Of a stretch of 64,000 nucleotides of DNA, positions 52,741 through 61,056 are shown one piece after another. The stretch lies in NCBI GenBank assembly GCA_963721585.1, contig CAVRJN010000002.1:71246-135245 (forward strand), in the 5' to 3' direction. This DNA is from Bog-473 sp963721585. Lineage in GTDB: Bacteria; Actinomycetota; Acidimicrobiia; Acidimicrobiales; RAAP-2. Under the pieces are notes generated by a model. It saw only the letters and a list, made by a program, of their open reading frames with translations. It had not been told where the DNA came from and did not search any database. Position 1 is the first letter of the stretch, and the number at the start of each line of letters is the position of its first letter. A program made the translations under genes and the position numbers.

Positions 52741-55149
52741 CTAGGTCTCAGTCATGGTGGCGGCGTGAGACGTCGCCGAGCTGACCGAGTTGGTGAACAC
52801 GGCCCGAACCTCCCAGCCGTTCTCGAGGCCGTTGAGTGAAGACGCGGTCAAGGTGGTCGATGTGGCCCCTGAGAGGTTGCTCCAGGTACTCCCCGCGTTC
52901 ACCGAGTATTGCCACTGCACAGTGGGAGTCGGGGTGCCGCTGGCCGCTGCGGTGAAGGTGGCCGAACCCCCCGAGGTGTAGGTCTGGCTCACCGGCTGGG
53001 TGGTCACCACCGGGGCGGCTCCCAAGGTCATGGTGGCGGGGTTGGACGTCGCCGAGCTGATCGAGTTGGTGAACACGGCCCGAACCTCCCAGCCGTTCTC
53101 GAGGCCGTTGAGTGAAGACGCGGTCAAGGTGGTCGATGTGGCCCCTGAGAGGTTGCTCCAGGTACTCCCCGCGTTCACCGAGTATTGCCACTGCACAGTG
53201 GGAGTCGGGGTGCCGCTGGCCGCTGCGGTGAAGGTGGCCGAACCCCCCGAGGTGTAGGTCTGGCTCACCGGCTGGGTGGTCACCACCGGGGCGGCTCCCA
53301 AGGTCATGGTGGCGGGGTTGGACGTCGCCGAGCTGATCGAGTTGGTGAACACGGCCCGAACCTCCCAGCCGTTCTCGAGGCCGTTGAGTGAAGACGCGGT
53401 CAAGGTGGTCGATGTGGCCCCTGAGAGGTTGCTCCAGGTACTCCCCGCGTTCACCGAGTATTGCCACTGCACAGTGGGAGTCGGGGTGCCGCTGGCCGCT
53501 GCGGTGAAGGTGGCCGAACCCCCCGAGGTGTAGGTCTGGCTCACCGGCTGGGTGGTCACCACCGGGGCTGTGCCGGGGGAGAAGTCATACGTCGTCGTTG
53601 CCCCACCTGCACCATCGGTACCGATCGAGATTGCATCGACGTTGCCGATCATTGCCGGCCAACCGCCACCCACGTCAGCACCCACCCCGAGAACGGTGGC
53701 ACCGGGGTAGAGACTGAGGAAGGCACTCCAGCTGATCGGGTCGTCGATGCCTCCCGGAGCAGAAGAGGCGATGTGGGTGGCCCAGACGACGCCGGAGAGC
53801 ACGTTGTAGCTCTGCCAGGTGTTGGCCGTGTCGGGAGTGGCCTGCTCGTACGGTTCGTAGTTGATCGTCGAGAAGGTGATGCTGGGGCTGAGATCGGCCT
53901 GCAACTGGAATCCCGGATCGTAGTTAGGGGCATTGTTCGTGTACGCCGAGTACGAGAGTGTCGAGATATTCGAGAGTGCCACGCCCTCGTGGTCATAGTT
54001 GAAGGCATCCCAGTGGTCGCTCGTGCCGGTCAGCGACATCTGAAGGCTGCCCGCACTGGGGCCGCCGGCCGGGCCGTTCACGATGCTGACGCTTCCGCCG
54101 CCGCTCGACTCGTTGGTCACGACGAACTGCCCGGTGGTCGGAGACCCCGAGACGAGGTTCGGTGGGGTGACCACGACGGTGCTGCTCGGCCCGGCCGTGG
54201 CGTTGAACCGCACCGCCGGGACGTAGTACGGGGATCCTGTTCCGCTGACGGCCCACCCGGTATTGGCGCCACCGTCCCAACAGCTCGACGTGTCGGCGGC
54301 CCCGTCGATGCGGAACGTGCCCGTCCCGCCCGCTCCATTGTCGCAGTAGTCCGCTGCGGTTTGCGTGTTCCAGTAGATGGTGCCCGGGTTGGGATCGGTC
54401 CCCGTACTCACGTTGGTCGGGTCATGGCTGAGCCCGACGTTCAAGGAGTCGTAGCCGCAGCCGGACACGCTGGCGTGGCAGGCGGTCGAGTCCCCGTACG
54501 GGCTAGCTCCGTAGTCCGAAGTGTTGTAGGCGATCCCGTAGATGACGTTGCTGGGAAGCACGACATTCTGCCCACTGAGATCGAAAGTGACGTTGGTGGC
54601 CAATCCGTTGTCGCAGGTGTTGTCGCTCGCGTTGAACCACTTCCCGTTGGTCGCCGTGCAACCCTCAGCCGAGTAGACGCTCGGATCGCTGGCCGACGGA
54701 CGGTAGGGAATCGCGAAGGTCTGCGTGTCGGTTGCCAGCAACCCGCCAACCGCATTGTTGGCACCGACACCGTAGATGTTGAGTGTGATGGGCTCATTGA
54801 ACGTCGCCCCGGGGGTGGTCACGCACGCATCGGCGGTGCCATATCCCTGACCCCAGGCACCGTTTTGACAACCCCAGGAGCTCATCGTCACGACCACGTT
54901 GTTCAAATCGTTCGCCGCACCGCTCAGGGAGACCTGGTTCCCGACTTCGGAGGTCTGCGTTGCCTCGAAGCCAAGGCTCGGAAGGTTGCCCGGAAGCGGG
55001 CTCACGGTGGAGTCGTACACAACCGTGGTTCCGGACGCTCCCGCTGGTGCCGCCCAAGGCGTCCCTGAGACGACGACGCCCAGCATGCCGGTAATCAGCG
55101 CAAGGCCGATACCGCCGACACGGACGCGGAAAGACGACGGCTTCAACAT
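52741..55149 (-). CDS. Large secreted protein with three near-identical Ig-like repeats
   Basis: 802 residues from the ATG at 55149, nine bases after AAGGGGG. Signal peptide FRVRVGGIGLALITGMLGVV with cleavage near GASG (about residue 40). The central region (40-520) is Thr/Ser/Asn/Gly-rich with paired Cys (MSSWGCQNGAWG, CTATNGKWFNASDNTC, CHASVSGCGY). I do not recognise it; the order suggests beta-sandwich adhesin or enzyme-like domains. Residues about 525-802 are three 92-residue Ig-like units beginning APVVTTQPVSQTYTSGGSAT and containing VQWQYSVNAGSTWSNLSG. No LPxTG motif or C-terminal membrane helix, so the protein is likely released or held non-covalently. Confidence 0.85.
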   Translation of the reverse strand: MLKPSSFRVRVGGIGLALITGMLGVVVSGTPWAAPAGASGTTVVYDSTVSPLPGNLPSLGFEATQTSEVGNQVSLSGAANDLNNVVVTMSSWGCQNGAWGQGYGTADACVTTPGATFNEPITLNIYGVGANNAVGGLLATDTQTFAIPYRPSASDPSVYSAEGCTATNGKWFNASDNTCDNGLATNVTFDLSGQNVVLPSNVIYGIAYNTSDYGASPYGDSTACHASVSGCGYDSLNVGLSHDPTNVSTGTDPNPGTIYWNTQTAADYCDNGAGGTGTFRIDGAADTSSCWDGGANTGWAVSGTGSPYYVPAVRFNATAGPSSTVVVTPPNLVSGSPTTGQFVVTNESSGGGSVSIVNGPAGGPSAGSLQMSLTGTSDHWDAFNYDHEGVALSNISTLSYSAYTNNAPNYDPGFQLQADLSPSITFSTINYEPYEQATPDTANTWQSYNVLSGVVWATHIASSAPGGIDDPISWSAFLSLYPGATVLGVGADVGGGWPAMIGNVDAISIGTDGAGGATTTYDFSPGTAPVVTTQPVSQTYTSGGSATFTAAASGTPTPTVQWQYSVNAGSTWSNLSGATSTTLTASSLNGLENGWEVRAVFTNSISSATSNPATMTLGAAPVVTTQPVSQTYTSGGSATFTAAASGTPTPTVQWQYSVNAGSTWSNLSGATSTTLTASSLNGLENGWEVRAVFTNSISSATSNPATMTLGAAPVVTTQPVSQTYTSGGSATFTAAASGTPTPTVQWQYSVNAGSTWSNLSGATSTTLTASSLNGLENGWEVRAVFTNSVSSATSHAATMTET
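52751..53567 (-). repeat. Three tandem 276-bp units encoding the Ig-like repeats
   Basis: Units lie at 52751-53026, 53027-53302 and 53303-about 53567 (third cut short at its N-terminal junction). Units two and three look identical at base level; unit one differs by a few bases at its 3' coding end. Such identity implies recent duplication or homogenisation, and copy number may vary between strains or be collapsed in assembly. Confidence 0.92.
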
Positions 55150-55253
55150 GGTCAACTGCCCCCTTGGAGCGCGTTGAACGCACCCCGCCTATTTGGGAAC
55201 CGCCCAATGACCCCCCGCCACTGGCCCCCGCCAATATCTGAACAACGAACGCA

Positions 55254-55282
55254 TGTATAACAAGATGTTGGTGGGATTGCCA
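55254..55282 (-). promoter_or_regulatory. Probable promoter of the Ig-repeat protein gene
   Basis: On the minus strand TGGCAA, a 17-base spacer and TATACA, placed about 105 bases before the ATG. It lies in the AT-richer part of the gap. Confidence 0.5.
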
Positions 55283-55399
55283 CCCCCATTTTGATTTTGT
55301 CGCGTCCCGGTAACGGAGCGTTCATCATCGAGACAACAAGGGGTAAAGGGTCAGGCTGCGGCGACACGAATGTCGCGACAACCTGACTCGTTGAAAGCT

Positions 55400-55447
55400 G
55401 TCTACTCAGTCGTCCGCCTCCTGAAGGAGTGCAGCGCCAGCGGGCAA
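55400..55447 (-). pseudogene. Remnant of an ABC permease 3' end
   Basis: Read on the minus strand, this segment ends PLALHSFRRRTTE-stop, against PLAAHSFKKRTTE-stop at the end of the permease gene at 57287. Over 47 bases 42 match, and the changes are mostly third-position or Lys/Arg swaps, so this is an old coding copy. Homology stops abruptly at about 55447. It is in the same orientation as the intact gene, 1.88 kb away. Confidence 0.7.
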
Positions 55448-56036
55448 AGAGCTGTTCGACAGAGGGAAGTGCCACTGGCACGGTGTCGCTTTCGAAGGGT
55501 ACCGGGCACTACGAAGGTACGTGTGGGTACCTGAGCTACTCCGAGACGGATGTCTGGATCCTTCCTCGAACTGCGAGCGGGAATTGCAACGACACGGATC
55601 CGCTTCATCATTTCGCAATGCAAATCCGGAGCCGGATTGGTCTCATTTTCAACTCGGCTGGCTCCGCCGGCCCCTCGTCCCGGAGTTGTCCGAAGTGCCC
55701 CATACCCGTGCGCCGAGATGGAGACATCCTTTAGGGACATCCGATCATGCTGGGTGTTCAAGGGCTTCCGCTCATGGACGCCGGGACGTCACTTCATGGG
55801 TGCTGTGAGACGCGAAACGCACCCGGCCCCGGACCGCCTACTCGAGTACAACCGAATACCCAGCAGCACGTTGGCCAGGACGAGCGGCTCCCCAGGCACG
55901 CATGCAGACGATCAGCAATGGACTCACAAATCCAATCTCAGCGTCGCTTTGCCAAAGTGCAACTATGTAAAATTCGCATGCCGAGGGATTGGCGTCCTGG
56001 GCACATCCGGACGAGCGACTCGGAAGGCGGAGGCCC
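55448..56036. other. Gene-free region before the acyltransferase gene
   Basis: About 590 bases of lower GC than the rest of the window. Reading frames exist but lack ribosome sites, codon bias or recognisable motifs. The AT-rich block near 55930-55980 may hold the acyltransferase promoter. The composition and the flanking permease remnant suggest acquired or rearranged DNA. Confidence 0.4.
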
Positions 56037-57143
56037 GTGGTAAACCATCGCCCCGAGCTGGACGGCCTACGCGCGTTGGCCGTGCTGCTGGTGATCGCAT
56101 CGCACCTTGCCGTGCCGTACTTGTCAGGCGGTTGGGTGGGCGTCGATGTCTTTTTCGTGCTCTCGGGCTACCTCATCACGTCCATTCTGGTGCGAGAGTT
56201 CCATCGCACTTCGTCGATTGCGCTCGGTCACTTCTATCTCCGACGCGCCTTGCGACTGTATCCCGCCCTGCTCGCGATGCTGCTGGTCTGTGCGTTTTGG
56301 TATGGCCTTTTTGGAGAAACCGACACGTTCAACGGCTACCTCCACACAGCTGCGTATTCGGGGTTCTATCTTCAGGACCTTGTTTCCGGATACGGAGGTG
56401 GTCCTCATGGATCCCTCGGATTCACGTGGAGCCTCGCCCTGGAGGAGCAGTTCTACCTCTTGTGGGCCCCGTTGCTCTTCCTCTGCCTCAAGCGCGGATG
56501 GCCATTGATGAAGGTGACCTTGGCCCTGACATTGGCGTCCACCACGGCGTTGTCCGTGGAATGGGGCAGTCACTACAGCGGGAATGCCTTGGTCTACTTC
56601 CGCCCAGAAACGCGGGCAAATGAGCTCTTTCTTGGTTGTCTCTTGGCAATTCTGCTCCCCCGACTCCAGCCCAAGTTGGCTCAGAGCCGAAGCGCCTCCA
56701 ATGCCCTCAGCTGGTTGGGATTGGCCGGGCTCCTCGGGGTGGAGCTCTACGGCGAGCACTTCTCGCGAGCTTCGTTCTATCCCCTCCAAGAGGTATGGGC
56801 GGGAGCGAGTGCCGCCATCCTGATCGTGGGTTTGTCGGTGGGCATGAACCGTTCGCTCGTCAATCGGGCACTGATGACCCGGCCCGCGGTGTCCGTGGGC
56901 CGCATCTCCTACGGCATGTACCTGTGGATGATCCCATCCATCATTCTCCTCGACAAATACCTGGCTTCCTACCCCATCGACTGGCGAGGCTTTGCCATCG
57001 TGGCATTGGCCTTGATCATGCTCTTGGCGTCCGCCAGCTATGTCCTGGTCGAGAAACCATGCTTGAGCCTGAAACGGCGCTTCGAAGTAGTGCGCACCTC
57101 TCCCGAACCGGAGAAGCACGCCTATGCGGTAGCCCCCACGTAA
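56037..57143 (+). CDS. Acyltransferase family 3 membrane protein (OafA/YrhL-like)
   Basis: 368 residues; GTG 56037 after GGAAGGCGGAGG. Family start NHRPELDGLRALAVLLVIAS with the catalytic-type His in ASHLAVPY, then GGWVGVDVFFVLSGYLITS, HFYLRRALRLYPALLAMLL and TWSLALEEQFYLLWAPLLFL. About ten membrane helices, no SGNH domain. These proteins O-acylate cell-surface sugars or lipids. Codon use is less GC-rich than in the neighbours. It lies between two copies of a permease 3' end, beside a surface-protein gene. Confidence 0.9.
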   Translation: MVNHRPELDGLRALAVLLVIASHLAVPYLSGGWVGVDVFFVLSGYLITSILVREFHRTSSIALGHFYLRRALRLYPALLAMLLVCAFWYGLFGETDTFNGYLHTAAYSGFYLQDLVSGYGGGPHGSLGFTWSLALEEQFYLLWAPLLFLCLKRGWPLMKVTLALTLASTTALSVEWGSHYSGNALVYFRPETRANELFLGCLLAILLPRLQPKLAQSRSASNALSWLGLAGLLGVELYGEHFSRASFYPLQEVWAGASAAILIVGLSVGMNRSLVNRALMTRPAVSVGRISYGMYLWMIPSIILLDKYLASYPIDWRGFAIVALALIMLLASASYVLVEKPCLSLKRRFEVVRTSPEPEKHAYAVAPT

Positions 57144-57159
57144 GACCGTCAGAAGCCAG

Positions 57160-57184
57160 GGACACCCCGCACCCTGGGGGTGCC
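57160..57184. terminator. Hairpin between convergent acyltransferase and permease genes
   Basis: GG(A)CACCCC pairs with GGGGTGCC with one bulged A, eight pairs, 17 bases after the acyltransferase stop. Confidence 0.5.
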
Positions 57185-57286
57185 TCGCTCATCGCGCCAG
57201 GCCGGAATGAGCAGCGGCCACTGCCGACCATTAGTCCCGACCATTGAGTCAATGGAGGTGTTGGTCAGCGCCGCCACACACCTCGT

Positions 57287-58144
57287 CTACTCCGTCGTCC
57301 GCTTCTTGAAGGAGTGCGCCGCCAGCGGGCAGGCCACGGCGAGGATGGCCGCCGACCAGAGCAGCGCCGCCTCGACCGGATGCTGCATCGGCCAGGCCTG
57401 CACCATGGCAGAGGGATTCGGATTGCCCCAGAGGTTGCGCGTTCCCGACACGACGGCGCTGACCGGATTCCAGGTGGCGATGGCCTGGAGCCACCCCGGC
57501 ATGTGCTGGGTCGGCACGAACGCGTTGGACACGAACGTCAGTGGGAACAAGACGATGAAGCCGAACGAGCCGGCCGACTCGGGGCTCTTGGAGTTCAGCC
57601 CGACGCAGGCCGACACCCACCCCACCGCGTAGGCGAAGAGCAACAGCAGACCCAGCCCCCCGACGACCGAGATGGCGTTCGCGCCGGGACGCCAACCCAC
57701 CGCGAGCCCGGTGAGGATGACGATGGCGGCGCACAAGACGGATGTCAGGAAGTCCGCCGCCGAGCGACCGACCAGCACCGCCGAGCGCCACATGGGCAGC
57801 GTGCGGAAGCGGTCGATCATGCCCTCGTGGAGGTCGGTACTGAGGCCGATCGCCGTCCCCATGGTCGATGTCGTCAGGTTCAGCGCCAGAATGCCGGCCA
57901 GCAGGAAGTCGACATAGCTGCCGCCACCCGGGATCGGGATGGCGCCGCCGAAGATGTAGACGAACAGGACCGTGAACAGCAGCGGCTGGATCGTCACGTC
58001 CGAGAGCTGCATCGGCTCCCGGGAGATGTGCACGAGGTTGCGCCGGGTCATGGCCCAGATGTCCGCCAGGGAACCGAGGAAGCTCCCACCCGAATGCGGG
58101 CGGTCGAACCCGGTGCTCGACGGTGTCAAGACGGCAGTCGTCAT
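57287..58144 (-). CDS. DrrB-type ABC-2 permease
   Basis: 285 residues, ATG at 58144 overlapping the ATPase stop (ATGA). Six membrane helices (TIQPLLFTVLFVYIFGGAI, VDFLLAGILALNLTTSTMGT, LCAAIVILTGLAVGW, VVGGLGLLLLFAYAVGWVSA, GFIVLFPLTFVSNAFVP, ALLWSAAILAVACPLA) and the family segment LHEGMIDRFRTLPMWRSAVL. Close in plan to the 48489 permease. The last 15 codons have a diverged copy at 55400-55447. Confidence 0.92.
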   Translation of the reverse strand: MTTAVLTPSSTGFDRPHSGGSFLGSLADIWAMTRRNLVHISREPMQLSDVTIQPLLFTVLFVYIFGGAIPIPGGGSYVDFLLAGILALNLTTSTMGTAIGLSTDLHEGMIDRFRTLPMWRSAVLVGRSAADFLTSVLCAAIVILTGLAVGWRPGANAISVVGGLGLLLLFAYAVGWVSACVGLNSKSPESAGSFGFIVLFPLTFVSNAFVPTQHMPGWLQAIATWNPVSAVVSGTRNLWGNPNPSAMVQAWPMQHPVEAALLWSAAILAVACPLAAHSFKKRTTE

Positions 58145-59235
58145 GCGCGTACTCCTTCCAGTTCGTGACGGCCTTCGCCGGACCCGACCGGACCGGGGGG
58201 ACCAGCAGCGGCACCGCCCGAACCCGAACCCGCGTCCGAGCCCGAGCCCGAGCCCGACCCAGACCCGTCGTCCTCGTCGGCACCTTCCTCTTCGATGTGC
58301 CCGCCCGTGAGCGAGAAGAACACGTCATCGAGAGACGGCTGCCGCACCTCGATGTTGTCCACCAGCACACCCGCGTCGTCCAGTGCCCGCACGACCAGGG
58401 TTGCCAGGCCCGTGGACGAGTCGACGCCGGCGCTCAGCGTTCGTCCGTCCTTGCTGACGTGGACCGGTCCGGACACCAGCGGTGCCATGGCGCCGACTGC
58501 CGAAGCATGCGGCTCGGCCAGAGTCACCTCCAGGCGGGCGCCCCGGCTCGCCTGCTTCAATTCCTGCGGGGTCCCCTGCGCAATGACCCGGCCGTGGTCG
58601 ACGACCACGATGTCGTGGGCCAGCTCGTCGGCCTCCTCCAGGTACTGCGTCGTCAGCAGGACCGTGACGCCCTCGCCGAGCAACTCCCGGATGGCCTCCC
58701 AGACCCGCTGGCGCGATGTCGGGTCGAGACCCGTCGTCGGCTCGTCCAGGAACAGAACGGGCGGGCGGGTCATCAAGGAGCCGGCCAGGTCCAGCCGGCG
58801 GCGCATCCCGCCCGAGTAGCCCTTGAGCACGCGGTCGGCCGCGTCGGTCAGCTCGAACTGCGCCAGGAGCTCCTTGGCCCGGACCCGGGACTCCGCCCGG
58901 CCCAGGTCCGACAGCTCGCCGATCAGCACCAGGTTCTGGCGCCCCGTCAGCAGCGGGTCCAACGTCGCGTCCTGGGCCGCCACGCCGATGTGGCGCCGCA
59001 CCTCGGCCGGATTGCGCAGCACGTCGATGCCGGCCACCGTCGCCGACCCCGAATCGGGTCGGGCCAGCGTGGTCAGCACCCGCACGGCGGTCGTCTTGCC
59101 GGCCCCGTTCGGGCCCAGGAGGCCGAGGATGGTGCCGGCCGGCACCGCGATGTCGACACCCGCCAGCGCCTGGGTCTCCCCGTAGCGCTTGGTCAGTCCT
59201 TCCGCCTGGATCATGAGGTCAGTAGCCATAGACAT
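58141..59235 (-). CDS. DrrA-type ABC exporter ATPase with a low-complexity tail
   Basis: 364 residues if started at the ATG at 59235; the ATG at 59229 has better spacing to AAGG. Walker A LLGPNGAGKTTAVRV near residue 39, signature YSGGMRRRLDLAGSL, Walker B LFLDEPTTGLDPTSRQ, TTQYLEEADELA, and the DrrA-type end RQPSLDDVFFSLTGGHIEEE near 312. After that comes an unusual Gly/Ser/Asp tail of about 45 residues encoded by a hexanucleotide repeat. Forms an exporter with the downstream permease and is divergent from a TetR gene that probably controls it. Confidence 0.93.
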   Translation of the reverse strand: MSMATDLMIQAEGLTKRYGETQALAGVDIAVPAGTILGLLGPNGAGKTTAVRVLTTLARPDSGSATVAGIDVLRNPAEVRRHIGVAAQDATLDPLLTGRQNLVLIGELSDLGRAESRVRAKELLAQFELTDAADRVLKGYSGGMRRRLDLAGSLMTRPPVLFLDEPTTGLDPTSRQRVWEAIRELLGEGVTVLLTTQYLEEADELAHDIVVVDHGRVIAQGTPQELKQASRGARLEVTLAEPHASAVGAMAPLVSGPVHVSKDGRTLSAGVDSSTGLATLVVRALDDAGVLVDNIEVRQPSLDDVFFSLTGGHIEEEGADEDDGSGSGSGSGSDAGSGSGGAAAGPPGPVGSGEGRHELEGVRA

Positions 59236-59236
59236 C

Positions 59237-59303
59237 CTTACCGGTCGTTAAGTAAACTGCTGTCCAAAGAAATGGTAAGCCTGTACTTACCTGTCGTCAA
59301 GTA
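59237..59303. promoter_or_regulatory. Two operator-like repeats between the exporter and TetR genes
   Basis: CTTACCGGTCGTTAAGTA (59237-59254) and CTTACCTGTCGTCAAGTA (59286-59303) match at 16 of 18 positions. The first contains the dyad TTAC-N10-GTAA and the second the dyad TACTT-N10-AAGTA. One copy abuts the ATPase start codon, the other faces the TetR side. They are probable TetR binding sites for control of both directions. Confidence 0.65.
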
Positions 59304-59340
59304 GGTAGCAGGACAATTCACGGGTAAGGTGCAGGCCGAG

Positions 59341-59412
59341 ATGGACGAGATGGACGATATGGACGAGATCGCCAGCGATATGACCGAGACACCGCAGAGC
59401 CGGGACACGTGA
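59341..59412 (+). CDS. Possible 23-codon leader ORF coupled to the TetR gene
   Basis: An ATG at 59341 opens a very acidic peptide starting MDEMDDMDEIASDMTE. Its TGA overlaps the GTG of the TetR gene (GTGA), the same overlap used by real gene pairs in this window. A GTAAGG lies about 12 bases upstream. Too short to judge as a protein; it may only load ribosomes onto the regulator. Confidence 0.3.
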   Translation: MDEMDDMDEIASDMTETPQSRDT

Positions 59413-60194
59413 CCCAGACCACCGACGACCAGGCAGACCAGGCACGAGCGCAGCAGGCCGAGCAGGCGGAGGAAGACGCCATCGGCGAGCTCGAGTCCGT
59501 CATCGGCGAGGAGCCCGACATCGGCCCGCTCTCCCAAGCCCCAGCCCAAGCCCAAGCCCCAGCCCCAGCCTCAGCCCCAGCCGCCACCAGAGCCACTACC
59601 ACCACCCCCGCCGCCAGCGCAGTCCCACCCCTGGTCGACGCCAAGTCCGACACCCGCCAGCGCATCCTCAGTGTGGCTCTCGACCTCTTCACCGAGCAGG
59701 GCTACGACGGCACCAGCCTGCGGGAGATCGCCGAGCAGCTGGGCGTCACCAAGGCGGCCCTCTACTACCACTTCGAATCAAAAGAAGACATCCTCATGGC
59801 GCTGCACATGCGCATCCACGACTTCGGTCGGGAGGCCTTGATGCTGATCGGGGAGGGGCCGGTCACGCTGGAGCTGTGGGGACAGCTGCTCGATCAGATC
59901 GTCGGCGAGATGCTGGCCCAGCGCAAACTCTTCCTCATGCACGAGCGCAACCAGGCCGTGTTGGAGAAGCTGCACCGCGAGGACCACGACGCCGAGCACG
60001 AGGACATCCAGAACCAGTTCCGCAGGGTCCTGGGCGACGAGCGGGTGCCGGCGCGGGACCGGGTGCGCATGGCGGCGGCTTTCGGCGTCGTCTTCTCGAG
60101 CATCTTCCTGGGCGACGCGTCCTTCGATTCGACGAGCAAAGAGGAATTGGAGGTCATGCTCCGCGACATCCTCCACGACGTCCTCGGCGGATGA
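59409..60194 (+). CDS. TetR-family transcriptional regulator
   Basis: 261 residues, GTG 59409. The first 75 residues are a disordered Gln/Ala/Pro/Thr-rich arm (AQAPAPASAPAATRATTTTP) encoded partly by a CCCCAG-type repeat. The helix-turn-helix follows: TRQRILSVALDLFTEQGYDG, TSLREIAEQLGVTKAALYYH, FESKEDIL, about residues 80-130. The C-terminal domain is helical. Divergent from the DrrAB-type exporter, with paired operator-like repeats between them. The long arm is unusual for TetR proteins. Confidence 0.92.
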   Translation: MTQTTDDQADQARAQQAEQAEEDAIGELESVIGEEPDIGPLSQAPAQAQAPAPASAPAATRATTTTPAASAVPPLVDAKSDTRQRILSVALDLFTEQGYDGTSLREIAEQLGVTKAALYYHFESKEDILMALHMRIHDFGREALMLIGEGPVTLELWGQLLDQIVGEMLAQRKLFLMHERNQAVLEKLHREDHDAEHEDIQNQFRRVLGDERVPARDRVRMAAAFGVVFSSIFLGDASFDSTSKEELEVMLRDILHDVLGG

Positions 60195-60249
60195 CGGCCC
60201 TGGTCCCGCCGGACAAAACCCCAGCCCCGGCTGGCTACAGTTCCTGACG

Positions 60250-61056
60250 GTGACTGACGCCCCAGCAGGAATGCCGCACGAGCACCCCTTCACGATCGCC
60301 ATCGACGTGGGCGGCACAGGCCTCAAGGCCGACGTCCTCGACAAGGAAGGTGTGGCCGTGGCGGGGCGGGTGCGGGTGCCCACGACCTATCCCATGCCGC
60401 CCCACGACTTGGTCCACACGCTGACGAAGCTCGTGGCCAAGCTGCCCGAGGGGGACAGGGTGTCGTGCGGCTTCCCCGGCATGGTCCGCCAGGGCCATGT
60501 CCTCAGCGCGCCGCACTTCATACTGGAGAAGGGCCCGGGCTCCAAGGTCGATCCTCAGCTCTTCGCGCACTGGTCGGATTTCGACCTGGCCGCCGCCCTG
60601 ACAAAGTCCATCGGCAAGCCGTGCCGCGTCGCCAACGACGCCGACGTCCAGGGTTTGGCCGTCGTGAAGGGCAAGGGCTTCGAGGCGGTGATCACCCTCG
60701 GGACCGGCTTCGGCACGGCGTTCTTCATGGACGGCAGCCTCATGCCCCACCTGGAGTTCTCGCACCTGGAGTTCCGCAAGGGCGAGACCTTCAACGAGCA
60801 GATCGGCGAGGCGGCACGAAAGAAGGCCGGCGACGAGAGCTGGAACAAGCGGGTCCGCAAGGCCATCGTCTATCTCGATTCGCTGTGTTTTTTCGACCAC
60901 CTCTACATCGGCGGCGGCAACGCCGGCCGGGTCAACCGGCGCGACCTGGGCGACGTGCTCGAGCGCATCACCGTGGTGGACAACAGCGCCGGCATCCTCG
61001 GTGGCATCAAGCTCTGGGAGGGTCAGCACGTCGGCGTCGAAGGGGGACCGCAGTGA
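60250..61056 (+). CDS. ppgK: ROK-family glucokinase, polyphosphate-glucokinase-like
   Basis: 268 residues, GTG 60250. Phosphate motif TIAIDVGGTGLKADVLD near residue 15, VSCGFPGMVRQGHV near 71, sugar/catalytic NDADVQGLAVVKGKG near 130, TLGTGFGTAFFMDGS, and HLEFSHLEFRKGETFNEQIG. The length and the FPGMV and NDAD motifs fit actinobacterial PpgK, which phosphorylates glucose with polyphosphate or ATP. The stop overlaps the P450 start (GTGA), an odd metabolic pairing. The polyphosphate preference is inferred from family likeness. Confidence 0.82.
   Translation: MTDAPAGMPHEHPFTIAIDVGGTGLKADVLDKEGVAVAGRVRVPTTYPMPPHDLVHTLTKLVAKLPEGDRVSCGFPGMVRQGHVLSAPHFILEKGPGSKVDPQLFAHWSDFDLAAALTKSIGKPCRVANDADVQGLAVVKGKGFEAVITLGTGFGTAFFMDGSLMPHLEFSHLEFRKGETFNEQIGEAARKKAGDESWNKRVRKAIVYLDSLCFFDHLYIGGGNAGRVNRRDLGDVLERITVVDNSAGILGGIKLWEGQHVGVEGGPQ

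Noticed and set aside
52751..53567. Repeat array as a possible CRISPR
   Set aside because: Units are 276 bp, contiguous, in frame and code for Ig-like domains; there are no spacers.
51070..55068. Long plus-strand frames opposite the amidase and the Ig-repeat protein
   Set aside because: No ribosome sites or domains; one merely mirrors the tandem repeats.
55429..55734. 101-codon plus-strand frame
   Set aside because: Starts inside the permease remnant, lacks a ribosome site and shows no recognisable domain.
55400..57331. Insertion sequence or transposon carrying the acyltransferase
   Set aside because: No transposase and no terminal inverted repeats; the flanking copies are diverged coding remnants, not short target duplications.
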